Positions 1-8,742 are shown, numbered from the stretch's first letter. The stretch is DNA of 64,000 bases from Acidilobaceae archaeon (GCA_025058835.1 JANXEI010000002.1:372001-436000), one strand, 5' to 3'. The notes: generated by a model not told the origin, from the letters alone. Made by a program: numbers and translations.

Positions 1-615
1 TTTGTAAATGGGGCTCGAGCAGGGTTAGGGCCTAAAATCACCTGCTTCATGCTCGAGGAACATACTAAGCCAGGGCCATCCCTTCGCGGAAACCATAGCA
101 CAGGCTCTCCCTGCGCGCGACGAGTTCCTCGTATTCTACGGCCTCTCCCCTTCGTTTATGGTATTGCCAGCTCCCTCGCGCTGCCCGGCAACGTAATGGT
201 GGAGGCCATTCTATAGAGAGCAGCTCCTCGTCCCTCGAGAGGGCATCTGCATATGCTCCTGGTGATCGGGGGGCATCCCTCAGGTGCGTTCTACCAGCCT
301 TTACCCCTCCATTCTCTTCGCAAGGGCCTCCTTTGTCGTCCTGTCGAGCGCCGGCATGACGATGTTCTTCAGCTCCTTATGGCAGTGGGCACCACGTCGT
401 TGGAGGACTGGCTCATGTTAACGTGATCGTTGGGATGGACCTTTAGCCCTACTATCTCTGAGGCCCTCTGGACCAAGACCTCCTTGACGTTGCCCTATCT
501 CTGCGTCCAGCAGGCCCAGCTCCACGTTCGCTCCTGCTGACGACATCTCCATGGCTCCCATGGCCAATATGATTCTCCTGAGGAAAACCTCTAGGGCCTT
601 CGGCACGCGCTTCAT
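1..615 (-). pseudogene. Decayed class II fumarase (FumC-like), partial
   Basis: On the minus strand this stretch holds recognisable pieces of the fumarase/aspartase superfamily spread over different frames. The clearest piece, at about 410-490, reads [10 protein letters not shown] followed by [14 protein letters not shown] and VVPTAI, the substrate-binding signature of class II fumarases. Upstream, at about 490-615, is an N-terminal-like piece containing [15 protein letters not shown] in another frame. Downstream come [11 protein letters not shown] and, after a further shift, KAGRTHLRDA, which matches the family GRTHLxDA motif. Between pieces there are stops, frame changes and apparently missing segments, so no full enzyme can be made. 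The remains run off the left edge. A poor assembly is less likely, because there are several separate lesions plus internal deletion. What is seen: the motifs and stops. What is inferred: loss of this fumarase by mutation. Codons 1-40 from 615 remain open and could be mistaken for a small gene. Confidence 0.8.
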
Positions 616-672
616 GATCTTGCGTGGAGCATATGGCTTATAGATTAGGAAAGGAAAAAGGGTGGTTGAACC

Positions 673-1596
673 CTACAGGTTGCTCTCCTCTATCTCTAGA
701 GCCTTTGTTATCTCCTTGAACCTGTTCCTTACCGTCACCTCAGTGACTCCTGCGACCTGGGCTATCTCTTTCTGCGTCTTCCTGAACCCGTGCCTCAAGG
801 CTGCAAGGTATACTGCAGCTGCAGCCAAGCCGCTAGGATCTTTGCCAGAGGGTATTCCCCTCTTCTTCGCATCCCTGATTATCATTATCGCCTCCACCAC
901 AACGTTCTCTGGTAGGTTCAGGGCGCTAGCTATGTTGTAGACGAACCTCTCAGGCTCTATGACAGGTATCTTTATTCCTAGATCTCTCACAAGAAGGCGG
1001 TAGTTCCTCGAGACCTCTCTCTTCATGTCTATCTCGTTGCTCTTCAGCATTCTCACAATCTGATCAAGGCTGATAGCTATCTTGCTCAACCTACAAGCTA
1101 TGTAGAGGGTCGCAGCTACCATTGCCTCTGTGCCCCTTCCCCTCGTCAACCCCTTGTGGGCGGCCTCTCTATAGATCCTGGCTGCCTCCTCTTTTATGTT
1201 CTCCGGAATGTCGAGCTTTGCTGCCAAGTCGTCCATTATGCTCAAGCCATGACTCGTGCTCTTTTCCACACTGTTGGATATCCTCCCTATCTTCAGTATC
1301 CTCTGCAACCTGAGGGTCTCTGCCCTCTTTGTCAACCCTCGGATCTTCTTGTTCCCAGGGTCCCTGTAAGGCCCTACATGCGCCTCCACGCCCATGTGGG
1401 GTTTAGAGAAGGAGACAGCACCCCCCACCCGAGCCCTTTTCATTTTCTCTTCAGGAGTATATGCCCTCCACTCCCCCTCGTCCGTAATTATGTGTTCCTC
1501 TATAATTTCTCCTGTGCTGATACAGATCCTGGAGCCCCTCTGAGGATCGTAAACGATCTTGTCCGGAGGACACTCTTCCCTAGAGGACCCTTTCAA
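673..1596 (-). CDS. tfb: Transcription initiation factor B (TFB)
   Basis: General archaeal transcription factor that binds the TBP-TATA complex and recruits RNA polymerase. It has 307 residues, the usual length. The N-terminal ribbon has Cys9 and Cys25 in CPPDK and CISTGE, lacking the second cysteine of each CxxC; this reduced pattern is also found in TFB of Sulfolobus, so it is not decay. The B-reader/linker region contains EWRAYTPEEK. Two cyclin-like repeats follow (about residues 110-200 and 205-300), ending with a helix-turn-helix in TQKEIAQVAGVTEVTVRNR, which contacts the BRE. The start is TTG at 1596, chosen because GGAGGTGA lies 5-12 nt upstream (1601-1608). It is monocistronic or the last gene after mvk, with its own promoter. 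Confidence 0.97.
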   Translation of the reverse strand: MKGSSREECPPDKIVYDPQRGSRICISTGEIIEEHIITDEGEWRAYTPEEKMKRARVGGAVSFSKPHMGVEAHVGPYRDPGNKKIRGLTKRAETLRLQRILKIGRISNSVEKSTSHGLSIMDDLAAKLDIPENIKEEAARIYREAAHKGLTRGRGTEAMVAATLYIACRLSKIAISLDQIVRMLKSNEIDMKREVSRNYRLLVRDLGIKIPVIEPERFVYNIASALNLPENVVVEAIMIIRDAKKRGIPSGKDPSGLAAAAVYLAALRHGFRKTQKEIAQVAGVTEVTVRNRFKEITKALEIEESNL

Positions 1597-1637
1597 CTTG
1601 TCTCACCTCCCGGCCTGCCCCAGATAACCGGGCGACA

Positions 1638-1671
1638 CCCTTTTATACTCTGTCTACGAAGCCTTATAAAG
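1638..1671 (-). promoter_or_regulatory. Putative tfb promoter
   Basis: In the gap between mvk and tfb the minus strand carries two TATA-like boxes, GAGTATAAAAGG (1638-1650) and CTTTATAAGG (1662-1671). The nearer one would place the start of transcription around 1618, leaving a short leader that contains the Shine-Dalgarno sequence. Inferred from spacing only. Confidence 0.5.
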
Positions 1672-1690
1672 TTTAGCAATATTGCTCTCG

Positions 1691-2656
1691 TCACTTAAAT
1701 ATATACTCTACTCGTGCGCCAGGGGCTCCGACCTCACTCACATAAGTCTCATACCCAAGGGAGGTCATGTGTCTAGCCACCTGCTCGGCTCTCTCCTTCT
1801 CTACGAGCGCAATCACGCATCCTCCTCTCCCCGCTCCCGTAAGTTTTGAGCCAAGCGCGCCGGCCCTCCTCAGCTCATGCGCAATGAGATCTAGTTTTGT
1901 CGTAGAAACTCCCACAGCAGAGAGGAGTCCGTGATTTATGTTCATTAGCTCCCCCAGCCCAGGACCGTTGCCCTCCTCCATAAACTGCAGCGCCCTCTCC
2001 ACCAGCCGATCTACGGCTGCGTACACCCTTTCCATCACGTCCCAGTACCTTTCCGCTAGCCTTAGAACCCCCTCCACTGCTTCCTTTGTGCTCCTCATGT
2101 CTCCGCTGTTGACCACCAATAGCAAGAAATTGGACAGCCGGGCGTTCGCTCCTTTTGGAGGCTCCCCTCGCCTGTACACTATAGTTCCACCTCTCACTGC
2201 TATGGCGTTGTCTATCCCGCTAGGATTGCCATGCGCGACCCTCTCCCCTGCCATGGAGACCTGGAAGAGCTCCTCCTCTTTCAACGGGTCACCGTGGAGG
2301 GCGCTATAGGCTAGAGCGTACGCCACGCTCGTGGCAGCGCTTGACCCCAGGCCGGCAGAGAGGGGCATCTCGCTAGCTATCACAGCCCTATGAGGCACGA
2401 GGGAGTACCCTCTTTCCTGGAGGGCTCTGAGCACAGAGACGTAGGGGGCTAGCTCTGCCCTCACATCGCTCGATAGACTACGCTCGAGAACGGCCCTCAG
2501 GTCCAGGTTCTTGCTCTCTATGACTATTTTATCCTCCGCCCTCTCTACCCTTACCCTAGCCCTCAGGTTAACTGCTGTCGCTATGGCCCTAGTTCCTCTA
2601 ACTACGAAGTGCTCCCCAAAGAGGATCACCTTCCCTGGCGCGCTAGCCTCTATCAT
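1691..2656 (-). CDS. mvk: Mevalonate kinase
   Basis: GHMP kinase that phosphorylates mevalonate to 5-phosphomevalonate, the step before phosphomevalonate dehydratase, whose genes are at 43587-45235. It has 321 residues. Motif 1 is SAPGKVILFGEH near the N-terminus. The ATP-binding loop is PLSAGLGSSAATS near residue 100. The GNPSGIDN segment near 150 is typical of mevalonate kinases, and motif 3, KLTGAGRGGC, lies near 275. I chose ATG at 2656 because it overlaps the TGA of the upstream gene as ATGA and gives the family's usual MIEASAPGK start; a GTG four codons upstream is possible. It is co-transcribed with the DHPS-like gene, a pairing with no obvious metabolic link. Confidence 0.95.
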   Translation of the reverse strand: MIEASAPGKVILFGEHFVVRGTRAIATAVNLRARVRVERAEDKIVIESKNLDLRAVLERSLSSDVRAELAPYVSVLRALQERGYSLVPHRAVIASEMPLSAGLGSSAATSVAYALAYSALHGDPLKEEELFQVSMAGERVAHGNPSGIDNAIAVRGGTIVYRRGEPPKGANARLSNFLLLVVNSGDMRSTKEAVEGVLRLAERYWDVMERVYAAVDRLVERALQFMEEGNGPGLGELMNINHGLLSAVGVSTTKLDLIAHELRRAGALGSKLTGAGRGGCVIALVEKERAEQVARHMTSLGYETYVSEVGAPGARVEYIFK

Positions 2657-4128
2657 GTCTCTTCCCACGGCGTAGCGAACAGAGGCTCGTCCTGCTCATA
2701 ATCTATCCCTAGCTTCAGCGCCATCTCCGCCTTAGCGAGCTCGTATCCTAAGTACGCAGCGTGCTCTGCGCTTATGGCCGTTCTCCTGACAACAGCCCTC
2801 GCGAGGCTAGTAGCCTCCCTCCCCCTGAAGGCCAGCCTGTTGCCTTCGCGCCCGTAGAACGTGACCACCAGATCCCCCCTCTCGTGGTCTACGTGAATCC
2901 TCAGGTACCCCCTCTCGTCCATCTGGGGCTCCACGTGCCCTACGACCTCTGCCTCCCCCTCCTGAACGCTTTGGCCTCTCCTCCCCCTCTTGACCACCAG
3001 CAGCCGACTATATGCGCCCTTAGGCGACGTCTTAGCTAAGTAGTGTAAGGAGGCTATCCTCAAGGCCTCCTTTGCCTCTGCCGTAGAGTGAACAGACTTT
3101 GGCGAGTCCTCCACCACTGCATAGACAGAAGCCCTCAGCTCCACCGCCAAGAAGGCTAGGACTGCATGGACGCCGTGGCTGTCTGCCTCTACCTCCTCTT
3201 GTGCGTTTGCGGCGGAGAACCAGAGAGGGAGGTTGAGGGAAGATGCCTGCAGGTACCTCTGGGCCGTCGCTGCGAAGTCCACTAGCGGGACTCCCACTAT
3301 TGGGTCTAGGATTATCTTGTGGATTCCTAGACTCTTTGCCTCCTCTACTGCCCTACTGAGGGCCAGCAAATCTCTGTCGCCCAAGACCAGGAAGTTATGG
3401 GGGGAGAGGAGCGGTGCCACCTCCGCGACCATCTCCGCAGAGATGGATAGGCCGTGAGCACCCGAGGACAGAGCAGACTTTGCATGGTGAACTGTGGGGA
3501 CCTCAGCCACCGCGACGCTCCCCGTGTCCACAACGAGAGACACGCGCCGGGAGAGCTCCTCTACGCTCATGTCGAAGGAAGAGCCCACGACAATTATCTT
3601 CGCCCCCTCCCTCAAGAACCGCGCTATCGTAGGGCTGAACCCCTCTCGCGACAGGCCTGCTACAGCTTCTGCCGCGAGCACTAGGGGCGGCCCCCTCAGG
3701 GGGATGCTTATGTCTCCCACGCGGAAGGCCTCCAAGTAATCTGCTTGGGGCTCAGTCAGCCTCAGGAGCTCCTCTGCAGCTTTGGTTGTATCCAGAGATC
3801 TGCCCTCGGATACGTGCTTCAATATAGCGGGGAGGTGGTAGAGGGCTCTAGAGGCCTTAAAAACGGGCTTGCCCAGCACGTGAGAGACAATTGCGACATC
3901 CCCCCTCACGCTCCCGGGCACCAGCACTAGGTCGACGTCCCTCAGCTTCTCCTTGACCTCGTCCCTTCTCGAGATCACTTTAGCCAACGTTTCGGCTGAA
4001 ACGAGGGAGATAGAATGTAACGGAAGGTCGACTATAACTGTCTCTATGCCGGAGAGCTCTATGCTCTTCAGGTGATCGGCGAGAAGCCCTTTTGCTAGCT
4101 TGCTCGTTAGCAGCCCTACCCTCAGCAT
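2653..4128 (-). CDS. Dihydropteroate synthase-related protein (DUF6513 + pterin-binding domain)
   Basis: A 491-residue protein of the archaeal dihydropteroate synthase-like family. It has an N-terminal Rossmann-like domain (about 1-140; DLVLVPGSVRGDVA) followed by a pterin-binding TIM-barrel-like domain (about 145-330; AKIIVVGSSFDMS, VAEVPTVHH, KIILDPIVGVP). A C-terminal region of about 120 residues follows. The family is thought to take part in making a folate-like or methanopterin C1 carrier in archaea without bacterial FolP; the exact reaction is not settled. The ATG at 4128 lies just after the deoC stop, and the 3' end overlaps mvk by 4 bp, so deoC, this gene and mvk probably form one transcript. 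Confidence 0.8.
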   Translation of the reverse strand: MLRVGLLTSKLAKGLLADHLKSIELSGIETVIVDLPLHSISLVSAETLAKVISRRDEVKEKLRDVDLVLVPGSVRGDVAIVSHVLGKPVFKASRALYHLPAILKHVSEGRSLDTTKAAEELLRLTEPQADYLEAFRVGDISIPLRGPPLVLAAEAVAGLSREGFSPTIARFLREGAKIIVVGSSFDMSVEELSRRVSLVVDTGSVAVAEVPTVHHAKSALSSGAHGLSISAEMVAEVAPLLSPHNFLVLGDRDLLALSRAVEEAKSLGIHKIILDPIVGVPLVDFAATAQRYLQASSLNLPLWFSAANAQEEVEADSHGVHAVLAFLAVELRASVYAVVEDSPKSVHSTAEAKEALRIASLHYLAKTSPKGAYSRLLVVKRGRRGQSVQEGEAEVVGHVEPQMDERGYLRIHVDHERGDLVVTFYGREGNRLAFRGREATSLARAVVRRTAISAEHAAYLGYELAKAEMALKLGIDYEQDEPLFATPWEET

Positions 4129-4131
4129 CCA

Positions 4132-4854
4132 TCATACCGTTTCATACTGCCTGCTCTTGAGGTTTAAGTATTCCTCCCAGATCTTCCTAGCAGAGCTGGT
4201 CCCGACGAGGGAGGCTCCGGCCCCTATTGCGCTGAGCAAGTCTCCCAGAGCCCTGATACCGCCTGCTGCTTTGACCCTTAGCCCATATTTATCCGCGACT
4301 ACCCTCGTCCTCCTAACGCTCTCCACATCCCCTCCCTTGGAATAGACGCCGGTGCTAGTCTTCAGATAGCTGGCGCCGCACCTCGCAGAGATCCTCGCCA
4401 ACAACTCAAGCTCCTCGTCCCTCATGAGAGGGGCCTCTACTATGACTTTTAGCTCAGCCCTGTCTTTTACTATGCTGCCTAGTTCGCACAGCTCCCTCTC
4501 GAGCTCCTCCTCCCTCTCGAGCAAAGTGAAGTTGGGCACGAGGTCCAGGCTAATGACCTCGTGGGAGAGGACCTCCTCTATTTCGGAGGCCTTCAGGCTT
4601 GTAGAGAAGAGGCCCGAGGGGAAGCCGATGACGCTGCAGAGCTTTACCCCTACTTCCCGCGCCGGCCTGGAGAGCGCAGGGAGTACCACGCTCGGTACGA
4701 CGACGCACCTGAAGCCGTATTCGTGCGCTTCATGCAACAAGGCTTTGAATGACTTGTGGGTAGCTTTAGGGTCGAGCAGAGTCGACTCTACTATTTGGGC
4801 TAGCTCTCCTGCGTTCTTGAAGGGCACGGCGCCCGTGGAGGTCATCCTGGACAC
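4132..4854 (-). CDS. deoC: Deoxyribose-phosphate aldolase
   Basis: Class I aldolase that cleaves 2-deoxyribose 5-phosphate to acetaldehyde and glyceraldehyde 3-phosphate. It has 240 residues, with the expected VESTLLDP start, CSVIGFPSG, the Schiff-base lysine in YLKTSTG (about residue 168) and the second lysine in VKAAGGIR (about 200). The SLDLVPNF segment stands where most DeoC proteins have the EIDMVINxG strand, so this strand is divergent. The start is GTG at 4854; an in-frame ATG at 4845 is also possible. It fits with the nucleoside ABC transporter at the right end of the window as a route for using deoxynucleosides. It overlaps or abuts its neighbours and appears to be in an operon with the next two genes. 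Confidence 0.93.
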   Translation of the reverse strand: MSRMTSTGAVPFKNAGELAQIVESTLLDPKATHKSFKALLHEAHEYGFRCVVVPSVVLPALSRPAREVGVKLCSVIGFPSGLFSTSLKASEIEEVLSHEVISLDLVPNFTLLEREEELERELCELGSIVKDRAELKVIVEAPLMRDEELELLARISARCGASYLKTSTGVYSKGGDVESVRRTRVVADKYGLRVKAAGGIRALGDLLSAIGAGASLVGTSSARKIWEEYLNLKSRQYETV

Positions 4855-4877
4855 CCTGCGCCGCTACGGCCTTCGCA

Positions 4878-5863
4878 TCACCTGGCCTCCTTGATGGCTG
4901 CCAGAGCCTCCTCCCTAACAGTGTACTCTTTGTAGTTCAGCAGGAGGTCTTGCATTATCTTTGGGTGCTCGCTGAGTTCTACCTGCGCGACCATTGGTGG
5001 ATAGAAGAAAGGAGGGAACCTGGTCGTTCTCTGAATACGCTCGTGCGACAGCTTCAATATCTTCCAGTTGGCCTGCTCATGGTCTCCCTCTCTTTCGAGA
5101 ATATCTTCTATCTCTCTCATGATGCTCTCCAGTTCAGCTCTCAACTTTACGTCATGTTTCCACCTCTCCGCCCTCTCCCTTAACTTTTTCAGATAGTCTC
5201 TCGGGTGAACGTAGCTATACCTATAGATTGGACGAGGCGGAACGACGGGGACAGAATGTCTATGATACGGGCCCCTGAAGTAGCCGAAGATGCTGTGCAA
5301 ACCTCTGTACACTATCCTTGCAAAGTAGCGTGGTGAGAAGAGAGACTTGAAGAACTCTTTCACAATGAAGGTTTTCTTGAGGCCAAGAGTGTAAGCATCT
5401 CCGATAGCCTCGTATATTCCTATGTTCTTCACTAGCCTCAACCTATAGGCCTCTCCAAAGCGCAGGCTACCGAATAGCCAGAAAAAGGGTAGGAGAAGGC
5501 CCACGTCTCCGGCCAAATCTCATAAATGTGCTTTAAGTAATCCCAGCTTTTCTCATGGATCACTTCGTTAGCCTGGATGTAGAAAACGTACTCCCCTTTG
5601 CATTTCTCCATTACCCTATTCGTGGCAACGCGAAGCGTCTCTGCAAAGTCGGCCTTCTGCGGCCACTCTTCTCTGTATAGCTTGACCTTCGGATTAAGCT
5701 TGGCTATCTGCTGTAGCACCTCGTAAGTGCCATCGGTAGAGAAACCATCTGAGACGAGGAACTCATCGCAAACCGGCAAAGCCTGTGCGATTGTCTCGAC
5801 AAAGGGATACCCTTGGCTGAGGAGGTTTCGTGAAATCGTGAAACAGCTTATCTTAGCCTTCAA
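4878..5863 (-). CDS. Family 2-like glycosyltransferase, split by a one-base frame break
   Basis: Reads as one protein of about 329 residues if the frame is shifted once. The first part, 5863 to about 5487, has a GT-A fold start (KISCFTISRNLLSQG, DEFLVSDGFSTDGTYE) and a modified acidic motif (VFYIQANEVIHE) where GT2 enzymes usually have DxD. The second part, from about 5486 to 4878, continues in the -1 frame with FFWLFGSLRFGEAYRLR, a basic region and a C-terminal helical tail. The two frames meet at a run of five T (5482-5486), and adding one T joins them smoothly as YPFFWLF. This may be programmed -1 slippage, a true mutation or a sequence error. The start is ATG at 5863. Substrate is unknown. 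It would be a pseudogene if the break is real and not recoded. Confidence 0.7.
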
Positions 5864-5946
5864 GACGGGCCCCTGTTCCCGCGCAGTATAGGCTCTTAAA
5901 AGCAGAGCTCAGCAATTTAAGGGACGGAAAGGAAAAGGGGGAGAAC

Positions 5947-6612
5947 ATGGAGCTGAGAGTAGAAACTCACTGCCACACCTACGTGAGCGATGGCTCTGCG
6001 AGCCCTGAGGCTCTCCTCAGGTCGGCAGAGAAGAAGAAGATAGACGTCATAGCCGTGACTGATCACGGGAGCTTCCGAGGTTCCGTGTTAGCTCACAAGT
6101 ACGCTCGACTCATCGGCTCTCCCGTTTCGGTCATTTTCGCTACAGAGGCCTACACCAGCTGGGGCGATATTCTCGTGTACTGCACCGCTCCTCTTCCTGA
6201 GCCCTTGCCAAGAGATCCTTTCGAGCTGAGGGACTTGGCCAGCGCTTACAATTGCCTCATGACGGCGCCGCACCCCTTCCATCCCTTCATGCCGGGAGTG
6301 AAGGGAAAGCTCTACGAAGCTCCCCAGGTCTTCGACATGGTGGAAGTCTGGAACGGGAGGAGCATGGTCATGTTCAACTTGCTTGCCTTCAGGGCAGCGA
6401 AAAAGTTGGGCAAGCCCGGCATCTCGGGGAGCGATGCTCACGTGCCCTCTGCAGTGGGCACGGCCCCCTCGCTCGTGTATGCTAGTAGTGCAAGTCCGGA
6501 GGACGTGCTGGAAGCTATGAGGAAGGGCAAAGCGTTGCCTACCCTTGGTATATACAGCCTGCCCAACCTGTTCAGGGATGCGGCCTGGTCAATATATAGA
6601 AAAATAGGGTAG
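5947..6612 (+). CDS. PHP-domain metal-dependent phosphoesterase
   Basis: A 221-residue protein of the PHP family, related to histidinol phosphatases and RNase/DNA polymerase PHP domains. Metal ligands are visible in order: ETHCHTYVSDG near residue 7, VTDHG near 39, a glutamate in FATEAY near 68, HPFHP near 103, and the C-terminal SGSDAHVP near 158. All family motifs are present, so it should be an active hydrolase, but the substrate cannot be told from sequence. The start is ATG at 5947, 6-7 nt after AAAGGGGGAG. The gene ends two bases before the end of the convergent gdhA. It stands alone, divergent from the glycosyltransferase gene. Confidence 0.85.
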   Translation: MELRVETHCHTYVSDGSASPEALLRSAEKKKIDVIAVTDHGSFRGSVLAHKYARLIGSPVSVIFATEAYTSWGDILVYCTAPLPEPLPRDPFELRDLASAYNCLMTAPHPFHPFMPGVKGKLYEAPQVFDMVEVWNGRSMVMFNLLAFRAAKKLGKPGISGSDAHVPSAVGTAPSLVYASSASPEDVLEAMRKGKALPTLGIYSLPNLFRDAAWSIYRKIG

Positions 6613-6614
6613 GA

Positions 6615-7889
6615 CTAGAGGACGCCCTTAAGCTTCATGGCTTTGACTACTCTGTCCACTGCCACGGCATATGCTGCAGCGCGGAGGTTGTGCTTCTTCT
6701 GATCTAGCTTGCTCTCCCAGAACTTCCAGACGTTGTTGAAGGAGTTCATCATCCTCTCCTCGAGCTTCCTCCTTGCCTCTTCCTCCGTGATCCAGCCGCC
6801 CATCCTGTTGTTGACCCACTCTATGTGGCTCATTATCACTCCTCCTGCGTTTGCTAGGATGTCGGGCACTATCACCACTCCCATCTCTGTGAGTATCTTT
6901 TCTGCCTCAACAGTTGTGGGACCGTTGGCGCCCTCTGAGATCACCTTCGCCTTGACGTTCTTCGCGTTGCTCTTGGTTATCACGTTCTCTATGGCAGAGG
7001 GGACGAGCACATCTACCTTCAGCTCGAGGATCTCCTCGTTAGACACATGCCTCTGTGCCTTCGGATAGCCCACGACGGTTCCCGTTTTGTTCTTGAACTC
7101 CATTACATCAGGTATGTGCAAGCCGTCAGGGTTGAATATACCTCCCCTGCTGTCGCTCACTGCCACAACCCTTGCTCCCATCTCCTCCAAGAAGAGGGCT
7201 GCGTAATAGCCTACGTTGCCAAAGCCCTGGACTGCCACAGTCCTCCCCTCAACTCCTCCGAGGACCCTCTTCGCTGCCTCCTTCGCAGTAATGGCTGTGC
7301 CGAGGCCTGTGGAGATGACCCTTGTCATGAGGCCCCCGAGCTCTACTGGCTTGCCCGTAACGACGCCGAAGTAGAACCCTCGCTTTATCTTGGAGTACTC
7401 GTCCAAGTACCAGGCCATAACTTGCGGGTTAGTGTAAACGTCGGGGGCAGGGATGTCCAGGTCCTCCCCAACTATTTCTGAGATGGCAGCAAAGTAGCCC
7501 CTGCTCAACCTCTCCAGCTCTTTAATGCTCAACTTCTTGGGATCGACCCTCACTCCCCCTTTCCCGCCGCCATAAGGCAGGCCTGCTAGGCTGCACTTCC
7601 AGGTCATCCACATGCTCAGGGCTATGACCTCGTTAGCAGTTGTGTCTGGGTGATATCTTATGCCGCCCTTGTAAGGGCCGAGGGCGCTGTTGTGCTGGCT
7701 CCTCCATCCTATGAAGGTCTTCACTGTCCCATCGTCCATGCGTACCGGTATCCTCACCTGCACGAGCCTCTCCGGCACAGCCAACGCTTCATAAACGTCC
7801 TCCCCAAGGCCTAGGAGCTCCACCGTTTCCCGCAGCTGCTTTTTGGCCTCCTCGTACGGGTCTATCAGGACGCTCACGGCATGCACCAA
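6615..7889 (-). CDS. gdhA: Glutamate dehydrogenase
   Basis: Catalyses reversible oxidative deamination of glutamate to 2-oxoglutarate. The 424-residue length matches archaeal hexameric GDH. Substrate and catalytic motifs are GPYKGGIRYHP (about 72-82) and LPYGGGKGGVRVDP (about 104-117, with the reactive lysine). The coenzyme domain has the glycine motif VQGFGNVGYYAA near 220, and EGANGPTT and LANAGGVIMSH lie in the C-terminal part. The start is TTG at 7889 or the next codon, GTG. A TATA box (7908-7920) sits about 26 nt before the start, so the message is probably leaderless. Cofactor choice (NAD or NADP) is not decided here. Confidence 0.97.
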   Translation of the reverse strand: MVHAVSVLIDPYEEAKKQLRETVELLGLGEDVYEALAVPERLVQVRIPVRMDDGTVKTFIGWRSQHNSALGPYKGGIRYHPDTTANEVIALSMWMTWKCSLAGLPYGGGKGGVRVDPKKLSIKELERLSRGYFAAISEIVGEDLDIPAPDVYTNPQVMAWYLDEYSKIKRGFYFGVVTGKPVELGGLMTRVISTGLGTAITAKEAAKRVLGGVEGRTVAVQGFGNVGYYAALFLEEMGARVVAVSDSRGGIFNPDGLHIPDVMEFKNKTGTVVGYPKAQRHVSNEEILELKVDVLVPSAIENVITKSNAKNVKAKVISEGANGPTTVEAEKILTEMGVVIVPDILANAGGVIMSHIEWVNNRMGGWITEEEARRKLEERMMNSFNNVWKFWESKLDQKKHNLRAAAYAVAVDRVVKAMKLKGVL

Positions 7890-7907
7890 TTCATGATAGC
7901 TTTTAGG

Positions 7908-7920
7908 ATTTATATATTTT
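7908..7920 (-). promoter_or_regulatory. TATA box for leaderless gdhA
   Basis: The minus strand reads AAAATATATAAAT. Its centre is about 26 nt from the TTG/GTG start codons at 7889/7886, the spacing from TATA box to transcription start in archaea, so transcription should begin at or beside the start codon. No Shine-Dalgarno sequence is present. Confidence 0.7.
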
Positions 7921-8007
7921 TTACAATTTAGCTAGGTAGGATAACAGTGGGAAATCCAGAACGCTTATATTGCGCTGCTGCTAAGGAAAGAGGGGGGAAC
8001 ATCTGAG

Positions 8008-8601
8008 ATGGAGTTCGGGCTTGCGAGAACTCTGGGCCTAGCGGCGTCTCTCCTGCTCCTCTTGGGCCTGTTATTCCCCCTGTTGTGGGTCCTGGGGGCA
8101 ACGCTGCTCCTCGTATCCCTGCACTTCTTCTCGAGGCACTACGGGAACCCCTCTATATTCCGTGACTACCTGTACTCCCTCCTGGCCCTCGTAGCAGCGT
8201 TCGTTCTCCTTGCGATAGGCCTCTTTCTAGGGCTCGCGAGCTTCCTCCTATCTCTACCCTTCCTTGCAGCGGGCAACCCGCGTGGCGTGATCGCAAGCCT
8301 AGGCTTCCTGTTTCTGCCCGTTCTCCTCTTCTTCCTGCTCCTCCTCCTAGCGCTGGGCTTCTACTACGGCGCCCTGAAGAACATGGCGCGCAGTTCTGGC
8401 AGAGGGCTCTTCAGCCTTTCTGGCTCCCTGGCGCTAGCAGGCGGTCTCCTGATCCTCCTCGGCCTGCCGCTCTCCCTAGTGATCTTGGGGCTACTCTTGA
8501 TCCCGCTGGGCTACCTCCTCCTCGCGGCCAGCTACATTGCTCTTACCTTCGCCTTCCTCGGGCTAGGAGAACCCTCCGCTCAGCCCGCCGCGCCGGCATG
8601 A
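8008..8601 (+). CDS. DUF996 integral membrane protein (copy 1)
   Basis: A 197-residue hydrophobic protein of the DUF996 family. About five membrane helices can be seen: residues 5-40, 55-80, 85-105, 108-130 and 140-190 (the last long enough to be two). A conserved segment, SLHFFSRHYGNPSIFRDYLYS, near residue 40 is shared with the next gene. The tail is Pro/Ala-rich. Function is unknown in the family. The start is ATG at 8008 after GAGGGGGG; a TATA-like CGCTTATATTG lies at about 7966-7976. It is the first of a tandem pair, each copy apparently with its own promoter. Confidence 0.8.
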   Translation: MEFGLARTLGLAASLLLLLGLLFPLLWVLGATLLLVSLHFFSRHYGNPSIFRDYLYSLLALVAAFVLLAIGLFLGLASFLLSLPFLAAGNPRGVIASLGFLFLPVLLFFLLLLLALGFYYGALKNMARSSGRGLFSLSGSLALAGGLLILLGLPLSLVILGLLLIPLGYLLLAASYIALTFAFLGLGEPSAQPAAPA

Positions 8602-8695
8602 GCATGGGGGCTCGAGTCTAGCCAGAGGGCTGCAGTTCTTGCATGAGCTCCCCGCTGCTTTCTGCCCCAGTGGGGTTCGAGGCCTCGCAGGGACA

Positions 8696-8710
8696 AAAAG
8701 CTTATTAGCT
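8696..8710 (+). promoter_or_regulatory. Putative promoter of second DUF996 gene
   Basis: AAAAGCTTATTAGC lies about 40 nt before the ATG at 8743, leaving a short leader with GAGGTAA (8731-8737) as ribosome binding site. The rest of the 141-bp gap (8602-8742) is GC-rich with short hairpins and no gene that I can support. Confidence 0.45.
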
Positions 8711-8742
8711 AGCAAACCTTGCAAGGACATGAGGTAAACAGC

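Noticed and set aside
418-615. 65-codon open frame as a small gene
   Set aside because: It is the N-terminal fragment of the broken fumarase and runs out of frame before the conserved signature.
673-1596. Missing cysteines in the TFB zinc ribbon as a sign of decay
   Set aside because: The same reduced pattern is present in functional TFB of Sulfolobus.
8640-8700. tRNA-like T-arm (GGGTTCGAGGCC) between the DUF996 genes
   Set aside because: No matching acceptor, D or anticodon arm is found upstream, so it is not a tRNA gene.
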